64,000 nt of DNA from Paracoccaceae bacterium (GCA_026707935.1 JAPOVX010000321.1:1-64000), one strand, 5' to 3'. Positions 1 to 8,947 are shown, numbered from the stretch's first letter. The notes: generated by a model from the letters alone, not told the origin. Numbers and translations: made by a program.

Positions 1-58
1 CAATCCCGGTGGACTCAAGCCCTGATGTTACGTATGTTGCTTGATAGTGATGCAGTGA

Positions 59-1016
59 TTCAGATTAGATTACATCACAAAGAACGAAGCTGCTTCGCAG
101 CAGCTCCGTGGCGGGACGGTTGAACATGTCGAAGGAAACCCGTGGCTATCGACACACGGTTTTATAAAGTTCGACGAGAAGCCGCGCGATGGCGGACTGC
201 GTTTCTCACTTGCGGGTGTTCAGCTGAAACTCCCTGCGGTGATGAACGCCGAGGGAAGGCTGACGGTCCCCGCAAGCGGAATCGGTGGCAACTGGATCGT
301 GAAGCTGCCATCACAAGCGTATCGTGGCATTGCTGAGAACAAGTTCTCCACGATGACACCGACCCGCATGGTTGCATTCGCGTTCCGGCCTTTGGCCTTG
401 TCGATGTCGACGCGGTCGGCAATCTGCCCGCTGGTACCGCCAGTCGCGGAGACAAGGCTTTCACTGTCGACCGTTTCGACCGGAGCGACGACGGTTCGCG
501 CATGCACGCCAAGGACTTCGCCCAGGTCTTCGATGTCTACGCCGACAATAAGTACGAGCTCGCGCGTTTTCGACGCATTGCTACGGTCATTGCAGCCAAA
601 TCCGGTCATGAGGACGTTGCGGAGTTCATCCGGTGCCTGACCTTCAATACGCTCATAGCCAATGGCGACATGCACCTCAAGAATTGGTCCCTGACATATC
701 CCGATGACCGACACGCCCGTTTGTCACCCGCTTATGATTTGGTATCGACAGTCCCCTACATTCCCGACGACCAGTCTGCGCTGAACTTCAGCCGAACGAG
801 GAAATTCTCAGGCTACACGGAAGATGAACTCCGGCATCTTTCTGCCAAGGCCGCCCTGCCGCACAAACTGGTTCAAGACGCGCACCGCGAAACGGTTGGT
901 CGCTTCATGGCAAATTGGTCAGCCGAGAAAAACCACCTTCCGATGGGCCGGGAAGTCATGGACCAATCGATGCGCATCTCGCGGCAATGCCGATCGTCGG
1001 AGGGAACGGCGCGTCA
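59..1016 (+). pseudogene. HipA-family kinase, frameshifted remnant
   Basis: HipA proteins are Ser/Thr kinases, usually the toxin of a HipBA pair. Three segments in different frames line up with the family in order. Positions about 170-360 (frame 2) encode the core containing LRFSLAGVQLK and NWIVKLP. Positions about 365-965 (frame 1) encode VDVDAVGNLPAGTASRGDK and the kinase motifs LIANGDMHLKNWSL and LSPAYDLVST. After about 965 the family-like tail IDAHLAAMPIVGG continues in frame 3. That implies two frameshifts, near 360 and 965. The usual N-terminal domain is also missing, because the reading frame opens only at 59. No hipB-like HTH gene is visible at the left edge, but the window begins here. 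The kinase motifs themselves look conserved, so decay is probably recent. The pseudogene call assumes no sequencing error. Confidence 0.8.
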
Positions 1017-1079
1017 GAGGCCTGTCCGGGATGCGTTTCCCGAAAGACCGCCGAACAGGGGGAATTCTTCCCTCGAGTG

Positions 1080-1400
1080 TCAGACCCTGATCTGAACCAT
1101 CCCGTTTTCCACGCGCGTTTCAAACACTCTCATCGGGCGCGTCGCAGGTGCGCAAACGGGTTTCCCGTCCCGGACGTCGAACGCGCCCTGGTGTAATGGG
1201 CATTCGATGACGTGACCGTCAAAGTACCCGTCGCACAGGTCGGAACCGCCATGATTGCACAAGGCCAGCGATGCATAGATGCCCGAGGGTGCATCGTAAA
1301 CGGCGATCAGCCGCCGGCCGAGCGATACCCGGGTTACCCAGTTTGGTTCGAGTGCATCGACAGCGACCAGGTCCGTCCAGGACCGTTTCACTCGTTTCAC
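1080..1400 (-). CDS. Rieske [2Fe-2S] ferredoxin
   Basis: A 106-residue protein with one Rieske cluster motif: CNHGG around residue 49 and CPLHQG around residue 67, giving the C-x-H and C-x2-H ligand pairs. It is a small soluble ferredoxin of the kind that passes electrons to an oxygenase or desaturase. The start is GTG, with GGAG a few bases upstream. That start overlaps the stop of the upstream desaturase gene by four bases (GTGA), so the two are almost certainly co-translated. The obvious inference is that it is the electron donor for that desaturase. A stand-alone role in another oxygenase system, such as the P450 about 3 kb away, is possible. Confidence 0.88.
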   Translation of the reverse strand: MKRVKRSWTDLVAVDALEPNWVTRVSLGRRLIAVYDAPSGIYASLALCNHGGSDLCDGYFDGHVIECPLHQGAFDVRDGKPVCAPATRPMRVFETRVENGMVQIRV

Positions 1401-2356
1401 GTCTGCTCCACCGTCGCCGCGGAACTGCGGCTGAAGAGTTGGCGAAGGATGTCTCGATGCGCGCCAAGATAGCCATGTTTTTCAACATGGATGTGGTCTT
1501 TCAGCTTCTCGTGCAATTTCGGGAGCGCGTGAAACGGAACGGACGCCACATAGTGATGCTCGGCGTGATAGTTCATGTTCCAGCACAGAAAGCGCCACGG
1601 CGCGGAAACCAGGTTTGTCCGGGTGTTCTCACGCATCTGGGGCACGGTCGGGCGCCCCACATGTTCGGTCATCCTGATAAAGCGCATGACCGGTTCACCG
1701 AGGAACAACGGGATAATCCAGTACCAGATCAATCCCCACCAGCCGGTCAATGCCATGCCAAGGAAGACAGCAGCGTAGACCGCAAGCAACCGTCGGGCAT
1801 CGGTGAAAACCGCCTTGTGTTCCACCGTCGGAATGAACCGTTTCTCCGCCTCGTTCAGTCGACCCGCGGCGTGCCGCAGGACCTCGGTGAACTTGCCTCG
1901 CCAATAGGGAATGGCGCTCAGGTACCAAAGGTACTCCCCGAACGACTTGGGCATCGAGACCAGTTCGGGATCCTCGCCGTGCAACTGCGTGTAGGTGTGA
2001 TGATCGCAGTGTTCGTAACGAAAGAACCGGTGTGGAAGGATGATGATGGCTCCGCAGATTTGCCCGACCAGGTCATTGATCCACCGGGTACGGAAAGCCG
2101 TGTAGTGCACGCATTCGTGCTGGAGCGAAAAGTGATGAACAAGCACGGTTCCCTGCAACAGCATCGCGGGCCAGATCAGCCAGCTGTCCCATGCCAGCGA
2201 AACAAGCGTGGTGGTCAAGGCAATCAGCCCGATCCAGAGGATCAGGCGGCGAAACGCAGGCCCGTCCGATCGCTGCATGAGTTGTTTCAATTCTTCGCGT
2301 GTGAGTTTGCCCTCAGCCAGCGCCTGGGTGAGGGGTGTGACAATCGGTCTTGTCAT
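1397..2356 (-). CDS. Membrane fatty-acid desaturase/hydroxylase family protein
   Basis: A 319-residue integral membrane di-iron enzyme. The three histidine boxes of the family are present in order: HECVH near residue 90, HCDHH near residue 125 and HAEHH near residue 266, with hydrophobic segments between them. Such proteins insert double bonds or hydroxyls into acyl chains, carotenoids or related lipids using O2 and a ferredoxin. ATG with a GAGGAAAC ribosome site marks the start. The next gene on the strand, a Rieske ferredoxin, overlaps its stop codon, which suggests a two-component enzyme. The substrate cannot be told from sequence. It is not closely similar to the second desaturase in this window (38902-39963), which has different spacing and an N-terminal extension. 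Confidence 0.88.
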   Translation of the reverse strand: MTRPIVTPLTQALAEGKLTREELKQLMQRSDGPAFRRLILWIGLIALTTTLVSLAWDSWLIWPAMLLQGTVLVHHFSLQHECVHYTAFRTRWINDLVGQICGAIIILPHRFFRYEHCDHHTYTQLHGEDPELVSMPKSFGEYLWYLSAIPYWRGKFTEVLRHAAGRLNEAEKRFIPTVEHKAVFTDARRLLAVYAAVFLGMALTGWWGLIWYWIIPLFLGEPVMRFIRMTEHVGRPTVPQMRENTRTNLVSAPWRFLCWNMNYHAEHHYVASVPFHALPKLHEKLKDHIHVEKHGYLGAHRDILRQLFSRSSAATVEQT

Positions 2357-2504
2357 GGGTTTCCTCGTGATTTGCCGGCCGGGGTGTCCTTTTCACCTCT
2401 CAGGTCCGGCTCCGGAGACGGGAGTGCTCCGCACCAAGCGCCCGGATCATCCGGGCGCAGTGGCAATCATCCTATTGCATTTCTTCGCCGCTGACAAGAT
2501 GCGG

Positions 2505-3593
2505 TCAAGCCGCGACCGCCAGTCCGATTTCGCGATCCGGATGCCTGAAGAGGTTGGCAGTACAATGATAGCGCCGTAGTATTTCGGCTCCCCGGGGAAG
2601 AAGATCGGCCATGAACGTCCCGTTTTCCCAGTACCTTACGCCATCAACCGCAATGGTTGGATCGATCACGTTCCAGGAAATCTCGCCAGGCGCATATGCG
2701 CCGCAGGTATGGAAGTGGAGAAGGCGGGGATTGCCAAAGGCGGCACCTCCCCAGCGTTCGTAGTTGTCCCGGGCGTCCCAAGGAAAGCCGCAACCCGGAT
2801 GAATACCCGCGTGCCATGAATGGACGAAGTTCCTGTCGATCCCGAACAGTGCAGCGACCCGGTCATAGTGGGCATTCGCGCGGTCGACATCCGCGCGGCT
2901 GCCTTCGAACCCGGTCAACCGACCCTCGTTTAGTCTCGCAAAGACCTGGCCTTCGAACTCCACGGTGTAATCGTCATAATACCGCGAACCGGTACCGGTG
3001 AGGAAACCGGGGAGCGCGGCCCGGCCCGTGAATCCCGCCGCGGGTACGGGTGTGAAAATGGACATCGGGAAGCGCATGATCGATGTGTCGCATTCCGGGG
3101 TGAGATCGACTTCGGTCGTTCCGGAGATTTCCGTGCCGGCCGGACAGGTTATGCGGATTTCCCGTGCATTCGAAAGAACCGTGTTGACCGCGGACTTGAG
3201 CTCCTCGAACGCCGCATGGTGGGCGTTTCCGAATCCCGTCCCGAAAAGGGAGGCGTTGAGGGCAAAGCTGACGATGATTTTCTTTCCCTGAGGCATGTCG
3301 GAAAAGCGGAGCTGGTCGCCAAGCCTCGCGAGAAAGAGAATGATGTCAAAACGCTCCATCCTGCGCAGCAGCGGTTCCGGCAGGTGAGGATTTTCAGCGT
3401 CGAACCCGACATTGACAGCGTCGACCACCAGCCCGAGGCGTTCGGCTTCCCTGGCCACGCATTCACAGGCATCGTCATCGAAGTAGCCGAATTCCGGCGG
3501 CTCGAAGGCGATGAGCAATCGGTCCCCTGGCTGCGCCCCGGCGCAGTTCAGAAGGAGGTTTCTGGCACCGAGTGCAGGTGTCATTTCCGTCAT
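2505..3593 (-). CDS. M29 aminopeptidase/NicX-like metal-dependent enzyme
   Basis: About 362 residues. The overall pattern resembles the M29 (aminopeptidase T) fold and its relatives such as 2,5-dihydroxypyridine dioxygenase NicX: an N-terminal domain with acidic/glycine motifs (GDRLLIAFEPPE), a central beta-rich part (FTGRAALPGFLTG), and a His/Glu-rich C-terminal part containing HSWHAGIHPGC and HFHTCG. Histidines and acids there could bind metal. I cannot assign a substrate. An oxygenase-rich neighbourhood makes an aromatic ring-cleavage role conceivable, but that is inference. ATG at 3593 was chosen over an upstream TTG; an ATG nine bases further in is also possible. It lies upstream of the desaturase gene on the same strand, with about 150 bases between. 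Confidence 0.55.
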   Translation of the reverse strand: MTEMTPALGARNLLLNCAGAQPGDRLLIAFEPPEFGYFDDDACECVAREAERLGLVVDAVNVGFDAENPHLPEPLLRRMERFDIILFLARLGDQLRFSDMPQGKKIIVSFALNASLFGTGFGNAHHAAFEELKSAVNTVLSNAREIRITCPAGTEISGTTEVDLTPECDTSIMRFPMSIFTPVPAAGFTGRAALPGFLTGTGSRYYDDYTVEFEGQVFARLNEGRLTGFEGSRADVDRANAHYDRVAALFGIDRNFVHSWHAGIHPGCGFPWDARDNYERWGGAAFGNPRLLHFHTCGAYAPGEISWNVIDPTIAVDGVRYWENGTFMADLLPRGAEILRRYHCTANLFRHPDREIGLAVAA

Positions 3594-3679
3594 CTCGCAC
3601 AACCCGAATTCACGTGCGTCGATCTTCGTGATCGATCCGATCCTACGTCATTTGAAAGGCGTTGTGCCATAAATTTGTT

Positions 3680-3960
3680 GCGGCGAATTTGACCACCGAA
3701 CTGCTTTGTTCCTTGAGCGCGTTCGAGGCCGTGGCCCGGTTTCCAGATTCGCGGCCGCTGCCGCCGAATTCAGAGTCGCTCGAGGCGCGACACGTCAGAA
3801 CGTCAAGACCCCGAGGAACATTTGGTCCAGGATCTGCGCCTTCGAGATGCGCGCAGGTCGGGGCCAGCGCCGGAAGGCAAGCGGCTTGCCGATGCAATCC
3901 CCGAATAATTGGAGGGTTTGCCTGGCTCTTTCCCAAGCTGTTGCGGTTCAACCTGGTTCA
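3680..3960 (+). pseudogene. LysR-type regulator, N-terminal HTH remnant
   Basis: No open gene is present, but pieces in successive frames align with the DNA-binding domain of a GcvA-like LysR regulator. Frame 2 gives LSAFEAVARF. Frame 1 then gives FAAAAAEFRVARGATRQNVK, matching the family pattern in which AAxELxVTxGAVSRQVK forms the helix-turn-helix. Another shift gives EEHL followed by an RLADAI-like end of the linker helix. The effector-binding domain is absent. At least two frameshifts are needed. The remnant sits immediately before the Rieske oxygenase and P450 genes on the same strand, so it may once have regulated them. The rest of 3603-4114 shows nothing else I recognise. Confidence 0.5.
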
Positions 3961-4114
3961 GTCGCTCCCGGCCGTTTCTATCACGCCAGCTTATGGGCAG
4001 GAGGCTTTACCCGGTACGGATGACGAACCGTCGGACGCGGAGAGACAGGCCGGGGCACGATGGTCATGCGCGGGATCAGTGACGTGCAGCCGTTGCCCCA
4101 TTTCGCAAGGCTGA

Positions 4115-4549
4115 GCACCTTCTGGAGGGGATTGCGACAATTTTCAGAACGACGAATTTCCTCCGTCGGCAATCGGCCTCAGCAAGTCGATCCATACGCT
4201 GGTGGGTGTGGGCGGATACGACCGGTATCCGTTGGAAGACACGTTCACCTATATCTCGAAATTGGCCATGACACGGTCAGACGATGACTGCACGCCCTGT
4301 TCCTGCTTCCAGCTTCGCAACCTGCATCTTGACAATCAGGATATTTCGGAGGTCATGAGCGGCGGCGCCCGAATAATGCTGAAAGAGGATCGCATGGTGG
4401 CTGAGAAAGTGCGCCCGGGCATCAAGCACGGGAAGACCCCGGACATTGACCTTGGCCTTGGCGCCGATTCCTACCAATTCCTCCCGATGCTCGATCGCGC
4501 AATTGAAGGGGAGAACACACGGGAGCGATTTATCGGGGCGATGACATGA
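4115..4549 (+). pseudogene. Rieske oxygenase alpha subunit, C-terminal remnant
   Basis: The open frame encodes about 144 residues with no Rieske centre and no credible start. Its end is homologous by eye to the C-terminus of the intact Rieske oxygenase at 7224-8249: ISEVMSGGARIMLKEDR against ISDRMNAGARAAFEEDR, and TPDIDLGLGAD against TPNIDLGLDAG. I read it as the surviving C-terminal part of a second ring-hydroxylating oxygenase. Its stop overlaps the P450 start (ATGA at 4546-4549), showing that the two were translationally coupled before the 5' part was lost. Whether the fragment is still translated is unknown. Confidence 0.7.
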
Positions 4550-5781
4550 CGAAGCCGAGAGCCGTGTCGGATCTTCCGGTCCTCGATTTTTCGAGAGCCG
4601 ACTACCAGGCCTCACCGTTTCCGGTTCTTTCGGGATGGGCGCGGAAATGGAAGATCGCACGGAGCGAGCGCGGCGTCGAATTGCTGGATTACGACCTGTG
4701 CCGAAAGGCGATCATCGAACGGAATTTCGGGACGGGCCACCCCAAGCTGATCGAGATCCTCGGTCTGCCCGAGGGACGCCCCCTCGAATACAAGCGCAAG
4801 TCGATCTCTTTTTTCAATCGCGGTCGTCGTCGCACCGAACTCAGGCGACCGATTACAAAATTGCTGAGCGAGGAAACGGCGGAAGCGTTTCGGCCCAACA
4901 TCCGCAATGTGGTGACCGAAATCGTGAACGCAATTCCGGCAAACCGGCCCGTCGATCTGGTATCCACGTTGTGCGACAGAATTCCTTCCGCCGTCTATTG
5001 TCACTGGGTCGGTGCTCCGGCCAGCGATGCTGACTTCGTGGCAAGGACATCGCACGCGGTCCAACAGGTCCACACGCGCGACCCGAAACACGCTCCGGCC
5101 GTTATCGCGGCGTTCGAAGCACTCATCGACTTTGTCGATGAACGCATTGCCGATCGCCGGAATCATCCAGGCGACGACCTCCTTTCCGATTTGATCCGCG
5201 CCGAGAAGGCCGGGCAACTGGACGCAGATGACCTTCGCAACTGGGTCATCAAGCTGGCGGAAGCCAACACGGACAACTCATCGCACCAGATTGCGATTGC
5301 AATCATCGAACTGACCCGCCGCCCCGACATCTGGGCCCGCCTTGGCGCCAACACGGATTTGGCTGCGCGCGCGGTGCAGGAGGTCATGCGATATCACCCG
5401 CGAACGATCTCCACGTCGCGTGAGGTTCTGTCGAAAACGGAGGTTGCCGGAGTTGTCCTGCCGGTGGGAACACCGGTCTTCGCGAACATCGGGGCAACCC
5501 ATTGGAATGCGGACCATTATCACGCGCCCGAAGTCTTTGACATCGATCGCAAGGACGAACCCTTGCATCTGAATTTCGGCGGCGGCGCGTTTTCGTGCAT
5601 CGGGCGTTTCGTCGTTACCGTGGAGGTCGAGGAGACAGTTGCCCTGCTCGCGGCGAGATTTCCCCATCTGCGGCTTGAAACCGCACGCTTCTCGCATTCG
5701 CCGATGTTCACCTCCGTAGCCGAACTGGTAGCGTGGCTGGAGCCAGACGCCAAACAGGGCTGCACCGCATCCAGGGACTGA
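4546..5781 (+). CDS. Cytochrome P450
   Basis: A 411-residue soluble bacterial-type P450 monooxygenase. The K-helix ExxR is EVMR, about residue 280, and the haem loop is FGGGAFSCIG with the proximal Cys at about residue 351. Two departures from the family stand out. In the I-helix the usual A-G-x-D-T-T is A-N-T-D-N-S, so the acid is kept (about residue 243) but the conserved Thr is Asn (about 244). In the haem loop the usual His/Arg two residues before Cys is Phe. Asn in place of Thr is known in P450cin, so activity is plausible. Translation starts within the stop of a decayed Rieske oxygenase gene. No dedicated ferredoxin is adjacent on this strand. The substrate is unknown. Confidence 0.93.
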   Translation: MTKPRAVSDLPVLDFSRADYQASPFPVLSGWARKWKIARSERGVELLDYDLCRKAIIERNFGTGHPKLIEILGLPEGRPLEYKRKSISFFNRGRRRTELRRPITKLLSEETAEAFRPNIRNVVTEIVNAIPANRPVDLVSTLCDRIPSAVYCHWVGAPASDADFVARTSHAVQQVHTRDPKHAPAVIAAFEALIDFVDERIADRRNHPGDDLLSDLIRAEKAGQLDADDLRNWVIKLAEANTDNSSHQIAIAIIELTRRPDIWARLGANTDLAARAVQEVMRYHPRTISTSREVLSKTEVAGVVLPVGTPVFANIGATHWNADHYHAPEVFDIDRKDEPLHLNFGGGAFSCIGRFVVTVEVEETVALLAARFPHLRLETARFSHSPMFTSVAELVAWLEPDAKQGCTASRD

Positions 5782-5940
5782 CCCGTTTCCAGGATCAACA
5801 GAAGCCGCTTTTCGAACGACGGCGGCTCGTGCAACCACCTGGAGACGGCAAAGCACCCCCCGAAAGGCTCCGATAGCGCCATGGATTCCGCGAAGCAGGG
5901 CCTGGATTGCCGGGTTTCGAACCCGCCGGGACCGCGTACT

Positions 5941-6798
5941 TCACGCCTCGTCGGTGACCTGATCCTCCAAGTCCGTTTCCAGTCGGACAACGAGCCTTTC
6001 TGCCTTCGGACTTTCCAATTCGCGAAGGATGGCGACGACGCGTGGCGCAAAATCGGGAAAACGCATGGCGCAGCGTCCGAGTTCGACGATCACCTCGTCG
6101 TCGCAGATCACGCCCAGGGCGTCGATCAATTCGACGGAAGGCGCATGTGCGAGCACGGAGATCAGCATGTCACGGCCAGATGCATCGCCCCGGAAGGCAA
6201 GCGCAACCGCCGCATCGCGCCGGATTGAGGCCAGCCGGTCAGACAGGCCTTCACGCAGGCGGAGCACGGACACATTCGCCGCATGCGCAAGCGCGAAGGC
6301 TGGCTTGCGAATCTCCGAGTCCTGGTGATCAAGAAATCCGGAAACGAACGAGGCAGGCAGGTCGAGCCTTTTGTCGGCGGCGGCGCGAAGGACAGCCGGC
6401 AACAAAGAATCCGGCACGCCTGGCCCGAGCGCGATTCGCCTCAACGCGGAACGCGCTTCAGTACCGTTCAGCCGTGAAAGTGTCTCCAGCACCGCGTTCT
6501 GCTCCCGGAAAGGGCGATTGATGCCAAAGCCGTGGAAGCGGCGCCACAGCCGTTCAAGCGCTGGGACCGCCACCGTCAGGGACCTCGCGACGATTTCCTC
6601 GGCGAGCGTGTCAACGGTTGCCAGGTCGGCATGCGCGACCCGTTCGACCAGTTCAGAATCAGGGAGAGCCTTGAGTGCCAGAGATGTCGACTCGCCTCCC
6701 GTTTGTTTTTGAGGACCGATATCCGCCGGGCGGCGTTCATCGAACAGGTCCAGTTGCCGGGCCCGTTCAGCCTTCTTTGGTGGCGTCGGTTCAGCCAT
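5941..6798 (-). CDS. HEAT-repeat-like helical protein (DUF2336-like)
   Basis: A 285-residue, probably cytoplasmic protein. After a charged N-terminus of about 45 residues it consists of successive amphipathic helices rich in Ala and Leu, with repeat-like segments such as PDSLLPAVLRAAADKRLDLP, DHQDSEIRKPAFALAHA and DRLASIRRDAAVALAFRGD. These look like HEAT/alpha-solenoid repeats, as in the DUF2336 proteins common in Alphaproteobacteria. Such scaffolds mediate protein contacts; there is no enzymatic motif. It is convergent with the P450 and has no obvious operon partner. The annotation is fold-level only. Confidence 0.6.
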   Translation of the reverse strand: MAEPTPPKKAERARQLDLFDERRPADIGPQKQTGGESTSLALKALPDSELVERVAHADLATVDTLAEEIVARSLTVAVPALERLWRRFHGFGINRPFREQNAVLETLSRLNGTEARSALRRIALGPGVPDSLLPAVLRAAADKRLDLPASFVSGFLDHQDSEIRKPAFALAHAANVSVLRLREGLSDRLASIRRDAAVALAFRGDASGRDMLISVLAHAPSVELIDALGVICDDEVIVELGRCAMRFPDFAPRVVAILRELESPKAERLVVRLETDLEDQVTDEA

Positions 6799-7223
6799 CG
6801 ATGCGGAAAATCCGACGGGAGGTCTCTACTCCTGGCACCTGGCGGTCTCCTTCTTGCCTTGGTGTAACGGGGACCGGAATATCCATTGCTCCTTGAGGAA
6901 ATACTTCCATCTGGCAATTCAGCAACGCCTTCCCGATCCGCATCCACCGCCTGGACGATATGAACGGACCCGGATCGCGGCATGTATCCGATTGAACGGC
7001 ACCACGCACCACGACACGGGTCTTACATCATGTCGACAACGCGAAAATCGGGGCGAACGGAACATGAAGATGTCGATCACCCGGTTTCCGGCGACGCATT
7101 GGCCGGATAAACGCAACACGTCCGTCGATGTTCGCCTGGCGGCAAGTGCTGCCGCCGAATTGCCGTTTTTGAACGCCCGTCCGGACTTCCTCAAGGCATC
7201 GAGGCTGGATCCATCATGGCTCA
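6799..7223. other. Intergenic stretch, nothing recognised
   Basis: Between the HEAT-repeat gene start and the Rieske oxygenase stop. Short overlapping open frames exist on both strands but none has a recognisable domain, a good ribosome site or composition suggesting a gene. It presumably contains the promoter of the HEAT-repeat gene. Confidence 0.5.
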
Positions 7224-8249
7224 TCAAGCCGTGTGCTGGGCATCTATGCGCTGCTGAAGTCCACGCCTGAACAGCTTGGCTCCCGCATCCAGGCCAAGAT
7301 CAATGTTGGGTGTCGCCATGTTCGCCATTCCCCTGTGAACCGCGACCAGAATGTCCCTGTCCTCTTCGAACGCAGCGCGCGCACCCGCGTTCATCCGGTC
7401 CGAAATCTTCTTGTCGTCCGGATCGGTATTGCGATGCTGGAACCAGAAATACCGGGTCCGGTTTTCGTCAATCGGGGTCATGAAATTGTACGAAATGTTG
7501 ACATAGGTCTTGCCTACCTGCGGCTTGCCGGGTCCCCCGGTTCCTGCCGGAGTGTAGACCGACTTGTTGAGGGCAATCGCGGGAAAACACATCTCATAGT
7601 GCTGCAGCCTGTCGCAAGGCCCCTGGAACTTCACGAGATCGGCGTAATACGGCGACGGCAATTGCCCCATGATCCAGCGGGAAACCAGGACGCCGCGTTC
7701 GGTTTTCTCCACCTTGAGCGGCTGGTCATCGGTACCCGCGCCAGCGAATGACGTGACGTGGACCCATGCGACGTGGCTGGGGTCAAGCAGGTTGTCGGCA
7801 ACCCACAGGTAGTTGCAGTCAATGTCCATGACGCCGCCGTCGGTTGAGCCCCAATTCGGACTCCCGTAATTCTCGATCGGAAAGATCTGGTCGGGATCCG
7901 CCTCTTGAGGATCGCCCATCCAGATCCAGAGCAGCCGGTACCGTTCGACGACCGGGTAGGATTTGACCCGGGCGCGTCGGGGAACATGATCGGGTTGGGT
8001 AGGGGCAGCCACGCAAGTCCCCCGGCAATCGAATGTCAGGCCGTGATAGCCGCACTCGACGAGGTCTCCTTGCAGGCGACCTTTCGACAACGGCAGTTTC
8101 CTGTGGGGACATGCATCTTCAAGCGCGACGGTCTGCCCGTCTTCCTTTCTGAAAAACACGATGTTCTCGCCCAAAAACGTCTCCGGTTTCAGGCCGCGTG
8201 CGTAATCCCTGCTCCATCCAGCGACGTACCATGCGTTCTTCAGATACAT
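7224..8249 (-). CDS. Rieske-type aromatic ring-hydroxylating oxygenase, alpha subunit
   Basis: A 341-residue oxygenase of the vanillate O-demethylase/phthalate-oxygenase-like group. It starts MYLKNAWYVAGW, typical of that group, and the Rieske ligands are in CPHRKLPLSKG and CGYHGLTF (residues about 45-70). The mononuclear iron site is in DNLLDPSHVAWVH (about 150-162). The start is ATG at 8249, directly after a strong GGAGGTGGGGA site; an in-frame extension to 8309 has no such support. These enzymes hydroxylate or demethylate aromatic or similar substrates with electrons from a reductase, which is not visible here. It is a paralogue of the decayed oxygenase at 4115-4549. Confidence 0.9.
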   Translation of the reverse strand: MYLKNAWYVAGWSRDYARGLKPETFLGENIVFFRKEDGQTVALEDACPHRKLPLSKGRLQGDLVECGYHGLTFDCRGTCVAAPTQPDHVPRRARVKSYPVVERYRLLWIWMGDPQEADPDQIFPIENYGSPNWGSTDGGVMDIDCNYLWVADNLLDPSHVAWVHVTSFAGAGTDDQPLKVEKTERGVLVSRWIMGQLPSPYYADLVKFQGPCDRLQHYEMCFPAIALNKSVYTPAGTGGPGKPQVGKTYVNISYNFMTPIDENRTRYFWFQHRNTDPDDKKISDRMNAGARAAFEEDRDILVAVHRGMANMATPNIDLGLDAGAKLFRRGLQQRIDAQHTA

Positions 8250-8690
8250 TCCCCACCTCCGATCTACCCTGCCGGGCAGGATTTCATTTGCAGTGCTTCG
8301 TTCCTTCAAGGTTTAGGCACGGAACCCACGATGAGTGCTTGCAAAGGTCACTCAAGGTCTGAACACGTCCCTGGAGCGCTGCCTTGACCCTCGTCATGAC
8401 ATCAACGTCCGCAAATCGACTCGCGCCCAAGGGTTGGTCTCCATGCCAATACCCTCGCGGAAACTATATCCGTGGGCAGCAAACGCAAGCATCGTGCTTC
8501 GTTTGAACACCTGAATCGCTTGATGTCGTTGTATCCCCTGCAATACTGGCCAGGTTCCAGGGAGATTTCCGTTCACGATTGACCCGTCGCGAAACTGTGT
8601 GAAGGACATACCTCGCAACAACGAGACGAGGCAAAGGGGACGTTGTTGCCGAATTCGACAGAAATGACTCGCCGGTGCGTGGAAGATTCA
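8250..8690. other. Intergenic stretch, nothing recognised
   Basis: About 440 bases upstream of the Rieske oxygenase. Only the ribosome site at 8250-8256 can be assigned. A 75-codon minus-strand frame (8394-8621) has no domain that I recognise. Confidence 0.4.
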
Positions 8691-8729
8691 CATGGATGCA
8701 TTCCTCCAACGGAGAGGTGCTTACCGAAT

Positions 8730-8946
8730 CCGCCGTGAAGCCCCTTACTTCAGGGCGGGGATACAAGGCGTCCTGCCCATCGACGTGACGCTGCCGCTCA
8801 TGCATACAGACACTTGCGCTACGAGAACCAAGTGGCGCACGCACGGAAGGATGCCCGTGCCTGCCTGTGGAGGCTTCTTTGTAAGACGGACACTCTGTCC
8901 GCGGCAGCCCGCGAAGCAGGAAGCCTCGCCATTCATGGCGAGGTCC
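8730..8946 (+). mobile_element. IS200/IS605-type (TnpB) right-end remnants
   Basis: Two hairpins of the kind found at the right end of TnpB-encoding IS200/IS605 elements: GAAGCCCCTTACTTCAGGGC from 8737, and a perfect 7-bp stem CCTCGCC/GGCGAGG with loop ATTCAT at 8924-8943. The frame between about 8800 and 8935 reads PACGGFFVRRTLCPRQPAKQ followed by EAS. This matches the usual TnpB tail, where a Cys-Gly motif is followed by a KQEA-like motif close to the right end. No RuvC domain or transposase start survives. The second hairpin ends two bases before the hemY stop on the other strand, so it may act as its terminator. Confidence 0.5.
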
Positions 8947-8947
8947 A

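Noticed and set aside
1271..2494. Long plus-strand open frame (407 codons) opposite the desaturase
   Set aside because: It is a mirror of the minus-strand desaturase and Rieske genes in GC-rich DNA; no domain and no ribosome site, whereas the minus strand has clear histidine boxes.
5905..5932. tRNA T-arm-like GGGTTTCGAACCC palindrome
   Set aside because: No acceptor, D or anticodon arms could be fitted around it; probably a chance palindrome or a weak terminator between convergent genes.
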